Below are positions 37,234-47,956 of a DNA stretch of 64,000 nucleotides, in pieces. Source of the stretch: Trichosphaerium sp. ATCC 40318 (lineage: Eukaryota; Discosea; Flabellinia; Trichosidae); assembly GCA_038496445.1 (NCBI GenBank), contig JALMLS010000385.1, positions 62,001-126,000 on the forward strand, in the 5' to 3' direction. The translations under genes were made by a program, and so were the position numbers. Below the pieces are notes generated by a model. That model did not search any database and was not told the origin of the DNA. It saw only the letters and a list, made by a program, of their open reading frames with translations. Every line of letters begins with the position of its first letter. Position 1 is the first letter of the stretch.

Positions 37234-38035
37234 ATGTCAAGTACTACTGAAGCCTCCAGAGTCCTTTTTCAGATGCTTTTTGATCAAAAAGAAGAAGAAG
37301 CGCTCAAATTTGCTTCAACGCTTGACGTTAGCGATGGCGCTACCGCCTCTATTGTTAATTACACACATAAAGGCGCACCAGTCTCAGGATGGACATGTTG
37401 CCATCTTGCGGCATTTAACGGCTACTCTAAAGTGTTGCGAATGCTAGTAGAGAAGAAGGCGGATTTTAAAGTGTATTCAGACAAAAAGAGCTCACCAATA
37501 CATCTGGCATGCTTACGTGGAAGATTGGAGTGCCTACAGATACTTTTAAAAGCTGGTAACCTAAATAATCACAATAACATCCTAAAATGCTTATTTAGGC
37601 GCTGACCCTAACGCACGATTAACAGAAGGGGATAATACGCCTCTAATAACCTCATTCATGTGTCCAGAGGAGGATGAGAGGAAGGATATCATTAAGGAAC
37701 TTGTCAAAGCAGGTGTTGACTTAAACCAAGAACTTCCGGAAGATACCTCAGATGAGAACCAGCCTCATGGTCTTGACTATGTTCTATGGGCTATATGGAA
37801 CGATAGAGAAGACGTTGCTATAGATTTAATCCAATGTGGAGCCTCAGTAACGACAGTAATGACAGCTTCCGCTTGGGCCTTTCAAGTTCGAAAGTTTGGC
37901 GATGTTACTATTATGACAAAAGGAAGGTTTGGCGCTGTTGAAGATGAGTTTTATGAACGTGAAGAGTATACTGCTTTGACACTTGCACAAGCTTTGCATA
38001 TGGATAAACTCATAGCTGTCATACAAGCCTTGTAG
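37234..38035 (+). CDS. Ankyrin-repeat protein
   Basis: I start at the ATG at 37234 (MSSTTEASRV, in GCCATGT context); the longer open frame upstream has no ATG. Exon 1 (37234-37555) and exon 2 (37599-38035) are joined by a 43-nt intron. Ankyrin repeats are visible: GWTCCHLAAFNGYSKVLRML, SSPIHLACLRGRLECLQILL, NTPLITSFM...IIKELVKAGVDL, and a weaker one with DVAIDLIQCGASV. The product is about 250 residues. It is a cytosolic protein-interaction module with no catalytic domain; the partner is unknown. Confidence 0.83.
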
Positions 38036-38279
38036 TTGAGATATTACCATTTCAATAAAGCGTCTTACTCACAATTGAAAAAAAAAAAAAAATACATCTG
38101 TTTATTCCTTCACAATGGACCGAGATTATGCTTGTGTTTGTTTCTTTATTTTTACATAGAAATTATGTAGTACTAGGTTTACTATCCCCTACCTCAACCA
38201 AATATACTTAATCGCTTCGTATCATCTAAGTGGGTGTTAATTAATTATGTGAATAAAAACAGAAAGTAGTTTGGCACTT

Positions 38280-38640
38280 GCGTGTTCTCGCATTTCCCTA
38301 TCCCAACCATTATCAGCCTTACCAAGGCGAGTAAAATTTATGATAAATTCTACAGCGCAAACATACCACCTTCTATTGGTACTACATTCCTATCTAGACA
38401 CAAGGTAAATCATAAGAAAAAAACCCGAAAATTCTTCGGCAATTTAGATCAAACAGCTGCTGTTTGTTAAAGAAATCACGCGTTTTGAATTCTTTGTTAA
38501 GTTTATACAAAAAGACTCTCAGCTAACATATTTTCACAACATTCATAAGATCAGAGCCAGTCAGACGCTAAAAATAGTGCAAAACAATTATCTGTTACCT
38601 TACTTTTTTCTGTTTCACGTATTTGCCATAGAAATAATCA
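38280..38640 (-). pseudogene. Truncated copy of the F-box gene 3' part (intron plus last exon)
   Basis: Read on the minus strand this stretch aligns with about 11975-12345: the AATGGCAAAGAGGCGAAACAG-like block, GCACTATTTTTAGCG, the intron sequence, CAAAGAATTC, and the last-exon block with ACAAAAGGTGGTATG-like sequence. Because intron sequence is included, the copy arose at DNA level, not through mRNA. It is diverged and has no intact frame. Confidence 0.7.
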
Positions 38641-39012
38641 CGTGACTCAAACACAACTTTCAATTGCACCAAACACTTTTTTACTCTGACAAAAAGAACA
38701 TACTTGTAATAATGTATGGACTGCTGTCTATAAAACCCCAATGACAGCTGCATACTGTACGCAGCTTAGTTAGAGTTCTAGATAGTAAGATTGTTCTAAA
38801 CATCTACATTAGCTTTAACAATCTTAGTTTGTGGTGTGGTACAGCGTATTAAAGCTATAAGCCCAGGGAAATAGTAACAAAACAAACTGAATTTAAGATT
38901 TAGCCGTCAGCTGAGGTTTTAATTTGACACCTGCTGCTTCCACTATCATAGGATTTATTTGATCAATGTTGTACTTGTTACGTTTCAGACTACATACTGT
39001 ACAGGATCTTCT
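38641..39012. other. Gap without recognised gene
   Basis: CACGTG at 38639 lies at its left edge. No supported ORF is seen. Confidence 0.4.
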
Positions 39013-39312
39013 TCAGATGTGCTTCATAGCTTCATGCTGTTCTCTGCGTTCCTTCTTCTTCAAGTTCCACCAAGTTAAAAGCCCAACGCAACCAGCAGCT
39101 AGACCAGCTTCTCCAAGGGCTACCAATACAATAATGTACCACAAATTACGGTGTGAGGGTTGATAGATTATCAATGCTCCTATTTGTATTGCCGTAGCTA
39201 GAACAAAGAGAACAGCAATAGAGAAAAGTGATATGAACAGAGCGTCTTTTATTTTTTCCTTAGGTTTGTATACTTTTGCTACCATAAAAATAAGAGCCGC
39301 TTCGTAGCACAT
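39013..39312 (-). CDS. Small membrane protein, three predicted TM helices
   Basis: A single open frame of 99 codons starts at ATG 39312 with an in-frame TAA 30 nt upstream. Helices are near residues 25-50 (LFISLFSIAVLFVLATAI), 58-75 (LWYIIVLVALGEAG) and 70-85, followed by a Lys/Arg/Glu-rich tail (LKKKERREQHEAMKHI). No family is recognised. The positive-charge pattern suggests a cytosolic C-terminus. Confidence 0.55.
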   Translation of the reverse strand: MCYEAALIFMVAKVYKPKEKIKDALFISLFSIAVLFVLATAIQIGALIIYQPSHRNLWYIIVLVALGEAGLAAGCVGLLTWWNLKKKERREQHEAMKHI

Positions 39313-40413
39313 GATGGTTTCGGGTTTAGTTCTTTTGGTTTATCAAATACGTGGGGTTATGTGATGATGAATTTTAAGTGATTAGAATGTGATAGGGTTT
39401 TTTATTCATCCTTGGTGGCATGAATCAGTGAAACTATCTCAGTGGAATAAAAGGCAGAACAATCATATTCTTATGCTTTACGTATACCTATGGTAATAAG
39501 TACTCCTGCGTCAGAATGTGCCCTAAAGGAACGTCCCTCGGAACCCATATACCGGTAAAACTGTACTAACATTGAGAAGTTTCAACCCGACAAATACCCA
39601 AGTCTCTAAGAACGACAGAGGCAACCCATATTCAAACAACATCTCATAATGTTGCTGGGATATTTTGGTAGTTTAAACCCTGTTCATTATTCAGCAACTA
39701 ATGCTACTGATGTACGTGGTTAATGTCATTGTGGAATCACGTTTTAAGTAGGTAACATACGTTGTTAAATCACGTGTTTTGATTCTTTCACGTGATTCCT
39801 CTGACAACGTTATCAGAATCCTGTTATTACACTATTTGCAGTTTGTTGGGTAGAAGGGTTGTTGTGTTAATGTTCTTTAGATACACCGCAAAATTACATG
39901 GTGGCCAAAGCTGACACGGCTTTACTGCAAAAATTCTAACAGGTAATGCATTGGTATTGCAACAGAAGGTACAGATGGTTTACGTCAAGTTAGGCAACCG
40001 CATCACGTCATAACAGACATATTTTGGGTAGTTTTTGTTTCACCGCTTTAACGATGTAAGGCCGATATTGGCTAGACATAGTCCAACGCAAAGTACCTTC
40101 ACACGACCGTTTTACTGAGTAGCTGTCGTCCCTCTTGCGCACATCTACTATGCACCACTCACTCTAACAAAAATAGTCATATCTAAACTCCTCATGGATA
40201 TAAAAGTAATGAAGAAGGCACGCAGAGCTTAGCCCAACACTGTATCATGTTACCAATAATTGCCACAACCCTTCAAGTTATTACAAGCATCTCCTCATTG
40301 CTTCAGTTTCGATTTCTAAAATAGTTTTCAGTGAAACAGCGTTCGTCAACAGCTTGTACCTTAATAAAAGTTTATAGTCTACTAAACGCATCTGATACGC
40401 CACTGAGTAAATA
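39313..40413. other. 1.1-kb gap upstream of Ras gene
   Basis: No coding frame was found. Two CACGTG sites lie 17 bp apart at 39771 and 39788. The region should include the Ras promoter. Confidence 0.4.
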
Positions 40414-42212
40414 ATGGCAAACGAACTGAGTATAATTGTTTTTGGCTCAGGAGCAGTTGGAAAATCCTCAATAACTAATTCATTCGTTGGAAACATGGCC
40501 ATAGATGACTACGACCCAACACTAGAGGATTCGTACGCGTTACAACTAAATTTAACCAACTTAGTTAACAAAAAGACATCTAGATTCGAAAAACAGATAG
40601 AACTAAACGGAAAACAGCTGATTCTGCGTATTACTGATACTGCTGGTCCGGAAGAGTTTGCATCCTTACGAGAAGAGGTAAAACTAGTGTTAACCGCACA
40701 ATCTAACGTCTGATAAACAGTACATACGCAAAGGGGATGGATTTCTGGTGGTGTACAGTATTAATAACAAAAGTACATTTGAAAACGCTCTCAAGATTTG
40801 TGAACAAATATTCAAGTACGCGCTATCTAACGCTCTAACGCAGCTGTCATGAATATTGGCGTAAACTGCTGTTCCATTTTTACCATAAATGTCAATAACA
40901 ATTAAAAACAAGAGCACGTGATTGATGGCTCGCTCCAAATACATGTTGTGCTGTTTGCATTGCTATTCTTTTAATATCTTGTTGTAAGCAAAGGAAGTGT
41001 TAAGTTTTCGCAATCTATTCTACAAGCTGATTTTGCTTCATTAGCCTTTTAAACAACTGTTAGTAGTGATTTGGAGCAGTTTGAGGCCAAAAAAGAAGGC
41101 ACTCGCAGTAACAATAAAAATGTAGCTGTATTACTTTTAAATGCTGTTTTTGGCGTTTTTGTACAGTAGAGAGCCATGTAAGAGTATTGTTACACCAAGT
41201 ATTGCTTTCCCAGTTAAGCGGGGTTTAAAAAAACCAAAACACACTCTAATAGCCCCTCATGGCATCAAATAACCACATACAAGCGTTTAACATACCTATT
41301 GCAACGATGAGACAATGTATTTCATGTAAAGCAGTAGGAGGATCAATTAAACACCTAAAACACCAAGTATTGCATTGTGTGGGCAAAAAAAAGGCAGCAG
41401 AGCTTTATTCTATGCACGACATTTTTACAAATTCAAAGAATCATAAGTTATGTATCACCTAACAAAAGAGGAGCTAAGCGTAAAATGCAAAGTGTAACCT
41501 TAAGTATACAGACGGAGAAGAGGAAATTGTTAATTTGCTGAAGGAACATTTGACTTTTATGCCAAGTGAGCTGCATCTGCTTGGGTTATGTGTAGGGCCT
41601 ATTTACAGCTAAATAAAGTAGTTTAGTAACACGGAAGGGTTTTTAAAGTATTATTTTTAGACAATGATTGTTTATTGCTCAAATACTCCATTTACGCGTA
41701 GAAATCGCCATGTAATGTAGTTTAAGCAGTTTTTATTGCTTTTATCCATTTTTATACGAGTGCCGTATTTTGCAGCATTTAAATGGTACAGCACACCTTA
41801 GCACTACTGTTTACATCCGTCTAGTACAAAACTAGCTCGTAGAATAGATTGGATAAACTTAACATTTCCTTTAGACTTTGATTTACGCGAGCACATGTTT
41901 ATTCTTTGTTGTGATTGTTAAATACTCGGCTTACAACAAACTTATTTGGTTTTTTAATACAGGCTGAAAGAAGATGAGTATCCTGCTGTAGTCCTTGTAG
42001 GAAATAAAGTAGATTTGGAAGAACAAAGAGAAGTAACAAAACAAGAAGCAGAGGACTTTGCAGAGAAACATGATATTGCTTTTTTTGAATCATCCGCCAA
42101 AACACGTGTCAATATCACTGAACAATTCTACGAAGTAGCTAGAAGAGCAATTGATGATGAGCCAACTGATTTATGTTCTGTACAAAAAAGACGTCTTTGT
42201 ATGTTAATGTGA
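40414..42212 (+). CDS. Ras-family small GTPase, prenylated, Gln61 replaced by Pro
   Basis: The start MANELSIIVFGSGAVGKSS at 40414 contains an intact P-loop. Switch I is DDYDPTLEDS. A 51-nt stop-free intron (40533-40583, GTACGC...CTAG) must be removed, because the spliced EDSFEKQIELNG aligns with Ras EDSYRKQ without a gap. Switch II reads DTAGPEEF where Ras has DTAGQEE. After a short intron (about 40676-40719) comes YIRKGDGFLVVYSI. A 1147-nt intron (40816-41962) then precedes VVLVGNKVDL and FFESSAKT. The end RRLCMLM is a CaaX box for farnesyl-type prenylation. All G motifs are intact except the catalytic Gln, so low intrinsic GTPase activity is predicted. Confidence 0.88.
40816..41962 (+). other. 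Unusually long Ras intron with ORF remnant
   Basis: The donor (AA|GTACGC) and acceptor (ACAG|GCTG) splice QIFK to LKEDEY in frame. At 1147 nt it is about ten times longer than typical introns here. It holds an ATG-initiated 67-codon ORF at 41259-41462 with C-x2-C and H-x3-H-like spacing (CISCKAVGG, HLKHQVLHC), which may be a relic of an inserted gene. CACGTG occurs at 40915. Confidence 0.7.
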
Positions 42213-42526
42213 AAGACTTGAACTTACATAACTAATTACAACCTTGTGCTATATACAACTGCATTAAACTCCATGTGATCTAACACTGTTGTGGTTAAGT
42301 TGTTGAAATTGAGACAAACAAGGAACTGATGGATCTTAACGTAACATAAATCAATCATTATAAGACAGTCAATGAAATCACTTTTCAGCTCTGCACTGTA
42401 TTGCTTGTTTGTAATAGTACAAAGCACAAAATTCTGATTTATTATCAACGAGCAATACTGATGGTTCAAAAACTAAAGCAAAAAGTAAAATTCTACAAAG
42501 TTCGTTTATTTCTGTTGCTATGTACA
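42213..42526. other. Convergent gap
   Basis: It lies between the ends of the Ras and oxidoreductase genes. No gene is seen. Confidence 0.4.
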
Positions 42527-45217
42527 TTAGAAATTGAATTCTTCAAGAATAATGTTGGCTGACGGAAATTTCAATGTTTTTAGAGACTTCTGGATAGATT
42601 CCATAAAAGCCTCTGGTCCACAAATGTAGATAATGCGACTATTAAAATCAGGGATATTGTCTTTAATCATTTGTGCATCAATCCTCCCAGTAATACCTTT
42701 CCAATTAGTTTGTGATTGTTTTGTTGTGATTGTATTGATAACTTTGATGTTCGGATTCTGTTCGTTATATTTTAATAGCTCATCCATATATATTATATCT
42801 TCTTTAGTTCTATTGGAATTAAGGAGAGCTATATCCACGTTGCTTTGCCTAAAAAGAAAGTAAAAAAAATTGGTACACCAAAAAACATGAAAAAAAGCCG
42901 TTCTTGAGACACTGAACTTTAAATTTCAGCCGAATAAACATGTATTGCATGTTAGCGCATGTCTATTGAATGGTACAAACGAAATTCTTTGACAACAATC
43001 GTATCACAACATCAAAAAAACCGATTTGATTTTTATGATCGAATTCAAAAAAAAACTTACTTTTGAACTGATTCCCGTATCATAGCCATGAACGGTGTTA
43101 TACCAACTCCACCTGCAATAAAGAGTACCTTCTTAGGCACCTCTTTTTTAGCTTCAGCATCACCAAGAGTAAAGCTACCACCAACACCGTTAAGCTTAAT
43201 CTGCATGCCTTCTTTCATATTTTCAAATAACCAATTCGATATTTTACCACCTTCTTTTCTCTTTACAGTAATAGAAACACTTGACGTTGAGACGTCCTAA
43301 CATAAAGGCTATTAGAATAACTAGTGATGATACCTTTCTTCGAGCAGTACGTACAGCTTGGGGCATAGAAATTGTCCATGTGCGGATGTATGTTTTACCA
43401 TCGACTTCAAGTTCAAAAGTAGCATACTGCCCAGCAATTCTTGGCACTACTACACGATGCCTGTCCGCGAAAGTATACGTTTTAACATCTTTTGTTTCCT
43501 GTTTTACACTTTTACAGGTAATAGTTAAAGAGCTAAGGCCACTAACACCGCCTTCAATATCTAAAGAACAATTAGCCCAAAGAAAAAGAAAAAAATAAAG
43601 TTGTATACAGTTGAGCTTTGCTCTTCAAGCTTAGAATGTAAACTATTATTGGAAGAGTATTGTATTTTCATGGTTAATCGACTTGAATTCAATCAATGGA
43701 GGACGAAAGTGTCACTCACAAAGCGACAAAAATCTCCATGAGAAAAAAAAACCAGATTTTTTTTGAAAGGTTTTAGAGGTTTTGTTGTAGTTTTTTCGTA
43801 ACGTACCAGTGATAGCAGGACAGTAAGGAGATATGCTTATGAATTTCCAGTCATATGGTACTGCACCAATAATATGGTTTACCTGTTCAACAGTGAAAAC
43901 AACAGTACGTTGAGCACCTTCATTGAAAAAGAATCAGTGTAAACACAGGAAGATATAAAACGTTTACCCGGCATTGATTTATCATCAAAATCGACAACTG
44001 TTGAACCAGAGAGTTGAAGTAAATCTCCTTTCTAAAGGTATGTCGTAAGCTCACAAAATTTTTTTCGTAATTTTTTTGAACACAAAACTTGGATGCTTGA
44101 GATGTCGTACTTCAAAGTCTATGAATAATATTCCTGTCTTAGGATTCTTCATTATATTACCAAGAGTATTGAAGAAGAAATTACCAATATAATCTGGGAA
44201 CGATATAGTTTTACTGTCACGAACCTATATCAGGTAAGAAGAAGGAAAAAAAAAAATCACGTGATTGTTTTTTCTTACTGTAACAAATCCTTTGTTTCCT
44301 CCTCTATGATTTATATCAGTACCAGAGGATCTATCTGTATTTTTTCTATCATAACTCGATGCAATATATAAGTTGTCAGACGTAGTTATTAAAGCCTGCT
44401 GGCCTTCATTCAAAGATGTTCCTTCAAGAACCTTTTCAAAAGAAATTAGTTTCAAAAAACTAAAAGGACATGACCTTACTTTTATATCTCCCTCTGGAAC
44501 ATCTTTATACGTCCAAGATCTCGCTTGAATATACTTATACATTCAATTAATCATAACAAAAACTCCATTGAACAAAGAACCATCACACTCGTACCTTTGG
44601 GCAATTTCCCAAACTTTGATCGACTTCAATATTAAATTTCTTATCATCAAGTCTTGTAACTCGCCCGTTCATTTTATTCCTTCTTCGAGTCGGAAACTCG
44701 ATTCCTTGATAAGAGGCACGATGAGATAACGCAAAATAATCAAAGTAGCGCACCCAGCAACCCAAGTTTCGCGCCGACTTTAAGATTTTTCGTCAATTTG
44801 TCATGTTTTATAGGCATGCTGTCAAAAACAAGCTCTGTGTTGCTAGGCGCATCAACCAGATCTATTGACGCATTAGCAGCGGTAATCAATGGAAAATAAA
44901 CGTGCTTGGCTTTGGAGGCATTAATGACGCCCATACTGATCCGTTATCATCTACGCTACCAATAAATAGCAGCGGTTTAGCTCCTAAAGGCGTTTTAGGA
45001 TGAAAATCGTGATATGACGTTAAAACCGTTACCTTCGCTTTGGAAAAAGTCTATATGCTGTTGAGGCATTTCTTTGCGCATTATACGATCACCGACTTTG
45101 TCCAAATACTCTTTCAATCCAAGAGTCCCTTGCATCTCCTTTTAATCGGTTAGAAAGGACTACTACATGATCACTAACTTGTTCTCCCTCATGCCAAGCG
45201 CTAGTAGTGGCCGCCAT
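42527..45217 (-). CDS. PNPOx-like FMN-binding domain fused to ferredoxin-NADP reductase-type module
   Basis: The start at 45217 (MAATTSAWHEGEQ) matches the N-terminus of bacterial pyridoxamine-phosphate-oxidase-like/FAD-oxidoreductase fusions, which typically open with a WHEGE motif. The split-barrel part includes VYFPLITAANA, LLG...FPTRRRNKMNGR (the TRRR-x-R-x-NG pattern) and QSLGNCPK. The C-terminal part has FAD binding (YIRTWTISMP, equivalent to RxYS), a nucleotide-binding glycine motif (VLFIAGGVGITPFMAMI) and CGPEAFM near the end. About ten exons separated by short introns; the stop is at 42527. It presumably moves electrons from NAD(P)H through FAD to FMN or another acceptor. No [2Fe-2S] Cys cluster follows, unlike some bacterial versions. 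Confidence 0.8.
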
Positions 45218-46394
45218 GTTGATTTGTGAGATTATACAACCTTAAATAAAATTAATAAAAAACGGGGAATAGTACTTGAAGGAGTTCCGTCAAACATCAA
45301 CTCACAATGGATTGTTTGAGATGGAAGGTTGTATCAAATTCAAACTCAGATATAGTAGTATTGGCATACAGTCCGGTAATAGAATATTACTGGACTAGTG
45401 CCTTGCGGGCAATACAGTTTTTCCTGTTAAGTTACATCTCCGCCACTTTTTCCGCACAATGTCCCTACTCTAGAATAGAGTGGGCATGTATATTTTGTAG
45501 TGCAGCAGTTCACGCTTCGTGAACCTACGTTTGTTGCCTTACAATAAATCCTCAGAAACTTTAACAATTCCATTGAAGGCGAGGATACACTGGGAAGTCC
45601 TTCTAACCTAATCAATGTGATCAGTCTCTCACACTCAGACATGTGCGTTGACTTGATACATGTTTTACCCCTGACAGGTGCAAGTCACAGATGTAGAAAC
45701 AATCAACCAGCGAACAAAAGGAAATTATAATGCTGTGAACAAATAAACTCTTGTTGACTGACTCGATATTGTTTTTAACCCCTACTCGGGGCATGACTGA
45801 ACTAAAGTTGACTCATCACAGTACGCATAACACTGCATGAGTACCACCGCACTGAGTCGCACTGAACACACGTTTTAACCTGATTGGCTAACCAAACGTG
45901 TAAAATGTACACTAGTCACGTGTTATTATTAAAAACACCCTTTGTGACTTGATCCCATTCTTAACCTTACAACTCAATAGTTGAGTATACCTAACGCCAC
46001 ATGTTGTCAGTCGATAATTGTGCCTCATTGAGTGAGTAGAGTGTACAATTTACACTGATTCACATTGTGGCAGTTGTTGGTAAACACATGATTTTAAACA
46101 ACTCAGCTTTTGCAATACTATGACTTGGGAGTTTCCTCACCAAACGATACCGACGCTTGTAGATACAACGATTAATGATTAAATTACAACACGTGCTTTT
46201 CAGTTTGTTCTAACAGAGTACCTGTTAAGCGGCATTCTTATTCAATCAGTTCAGGGCGTTTACCCTCAAGCAATAGATAGCAGATGGTTCCTCAAAAGGT
46301 CGTTCAACGAAAAACAACTTTTGAAGTGGCTTAACCATACCAGAAGCTTTCTTATGTACGGAATCGCATTGCGATACGCTCTTTATGCTCTAAT
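45218..46394. other. 1.2-kb gap upstream of MORN-type gene
   Basis: No supported gene. A 71-codon ORF at 45307-45522 is unrecognised. Several TGACTCA/TGACTGA-like strings occur at 45760-45880, and CACGTG at 45916 and 46191. Confidence 0.4.
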
Positions 46395-47581
46395 ATGAAC
46401 GGAAGACCGAACGAAACGTACGACAATCGAACAACAGCGCAAAAAGCCGAAAACCGCATTATTAGTCTAAATATACATTTTTCTAGTACCGACATGTACA
46501 ATGAATCGCCTAAGCCGACTAAAACAAAGAAAATATTCGAAAACACTTTAAAACAAAACCACACGCTTCAAACGCTACCAAAAGAGTTACAAATACTTAT
46601 ATGCACGTATTCAGCGGATACGTTCAAAAAATGGCACGTGTACTATCTTATCAACACGCTCAAACTCCAAAACACTTAATCCTCATTTTTGCTTTAAAAT
46701 CGCAAGGTCTCGCCCTTGTGGTACCCTACGCCAACCGATGAATTGGCGTCATGTTTTTCTTGTTTCTATAGACCCATGTTATGACCTTTAGTACGACTAG
46801 AAGTCCTTTATTGACCTGTATGTTTAGGCATACTTTATCAAAAAAAGCAGCTTTATCAACGCATTTTGATGCTTATTTAAACCGTCATGGTACATGGATA
46901 AAATGGTATAAAACAGGCTCAGTATGGAAGAATAAGTATTATAAGAATGGTATAGCTCAAGGTATCCAAAGACAATGGCATAGAAACGGTCAATTAAGTG
47001 TTGAGACACCAATGAAAGACGGACAAAGACATGGACTTTTAAAAAGTTGGCATAGTAATGGAGTACTAAGTGCAACATGTACTGATGTTAATGGTGTAAC
47101 TGAGGGTGTATCAAAGTCTTGGTATGATACAGGACAACTTGAGATTGAATGTACACTTAAAGGAGGGTTAGAGCAAGGTATATTCAAACAATGGGATATT
47201 GATGGTGCAAGTGCTACTTATGAGATGAAAGATGGTAAGATTGATGGTGTTGTTAAGAATTGGTTTTCGAATGGTAAGTTAAGGTTTGAAGGTACTTATA
47301 AGAATGATGGTGAGCATGGTGAGTGTAAGAATTGGTATGAGAATGGTTCTATTGCTTATCATTATTTTGCTGTTCATGGGTTACATCATGGTATGCATAA
47401 GCAGTGGTATAATAATGGTCAGTTATGGGTTGACGCTTCAAAGAAAAGAGGTCTTTTACACGGTGAGTATAGAGAATGGCATGATAATGGACAAATGGCT
47501 ATAAGCGCTACTTATGAAGATGGTGAGGTTGTTGGTGAGTTACAGAGATGGGATCATAACGGTGTACCTCAAGAAGAGTGA
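46395..47581 (+). CDS. F-box-like plus MORN/YwqK-type repeat protein
   Basis: The first frame (46395-46679) has a polar N-terminus and an F-box-like stretch LQTLPKELQILICTY. The second frame (to 47581) starts inside an R-H-T-L-S-K-K-A-A segment and carries about ten repeats with the pattern W-Y-x-N-G-Q-L ... G-x-x-x-G. An intron between about 46638 and 46804 would connect them, and the relic at 1200-1460 shows the joined form (W-P-L-L-S-K-Q-A-A). I could not fix the splice site because the phases do not agree perfectly, so two genes or a frameshift remain possible. The repeat array has no introns. It is a paralogue of 1-1009. Function unknown; F-box plus repeat suggests a ubiquitin-ligase adaptor. 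Confidence 0.7.
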
Positions 47582-47956
47582 AAAACAATCGTTTTGTAAT
47601 TTTTTCCTTGTAAATGATTTAATTCCACTTATAACTATCTCCGTTATTATTACTTCCTAACTTTGCTAGAAGGTATCCCATTACGATAATCAGGTCAATT
47701 CCTTCCATTCAGAGTAGGTATCTTTCGTTCTTCGCAGTAAGTGCTAGAAAAAAAGGTTTAGTTTTCACTATAGCTTGTGGCCTTTTACTTCGCAACAGTA
47801 ACTACTTGAGGCTTTGGTCATCGGGGCTATATCAAATGAACAACTGGCATGTTCAATAACAGTTGGTGTATTCAAGGCTTTAATTAAGTAGATTAGACAA
47901 GATTGCATCCTAGAATGCATATTTATTTACACAAAATTTTCTTTTTTTTCATATTT
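47582..47956. other. Convergent gap
   Basis: It lies between the MORN-type gene and the RhoGEF 3' end. No gene is seen. Confidence 0.4.

Noticed and set aside
40533-40583. 17-residue insertion between Ras switch I and II
   Set aside because: The segment has GT...AG ends and its removal restores a gap-free Ras alignment, so it is an intron.
47286-47504. 72-codon Met/Val-rich ORF inside the MORN-type gene
   Set aside because: It is an out-of-frame shadow of the repeat units.
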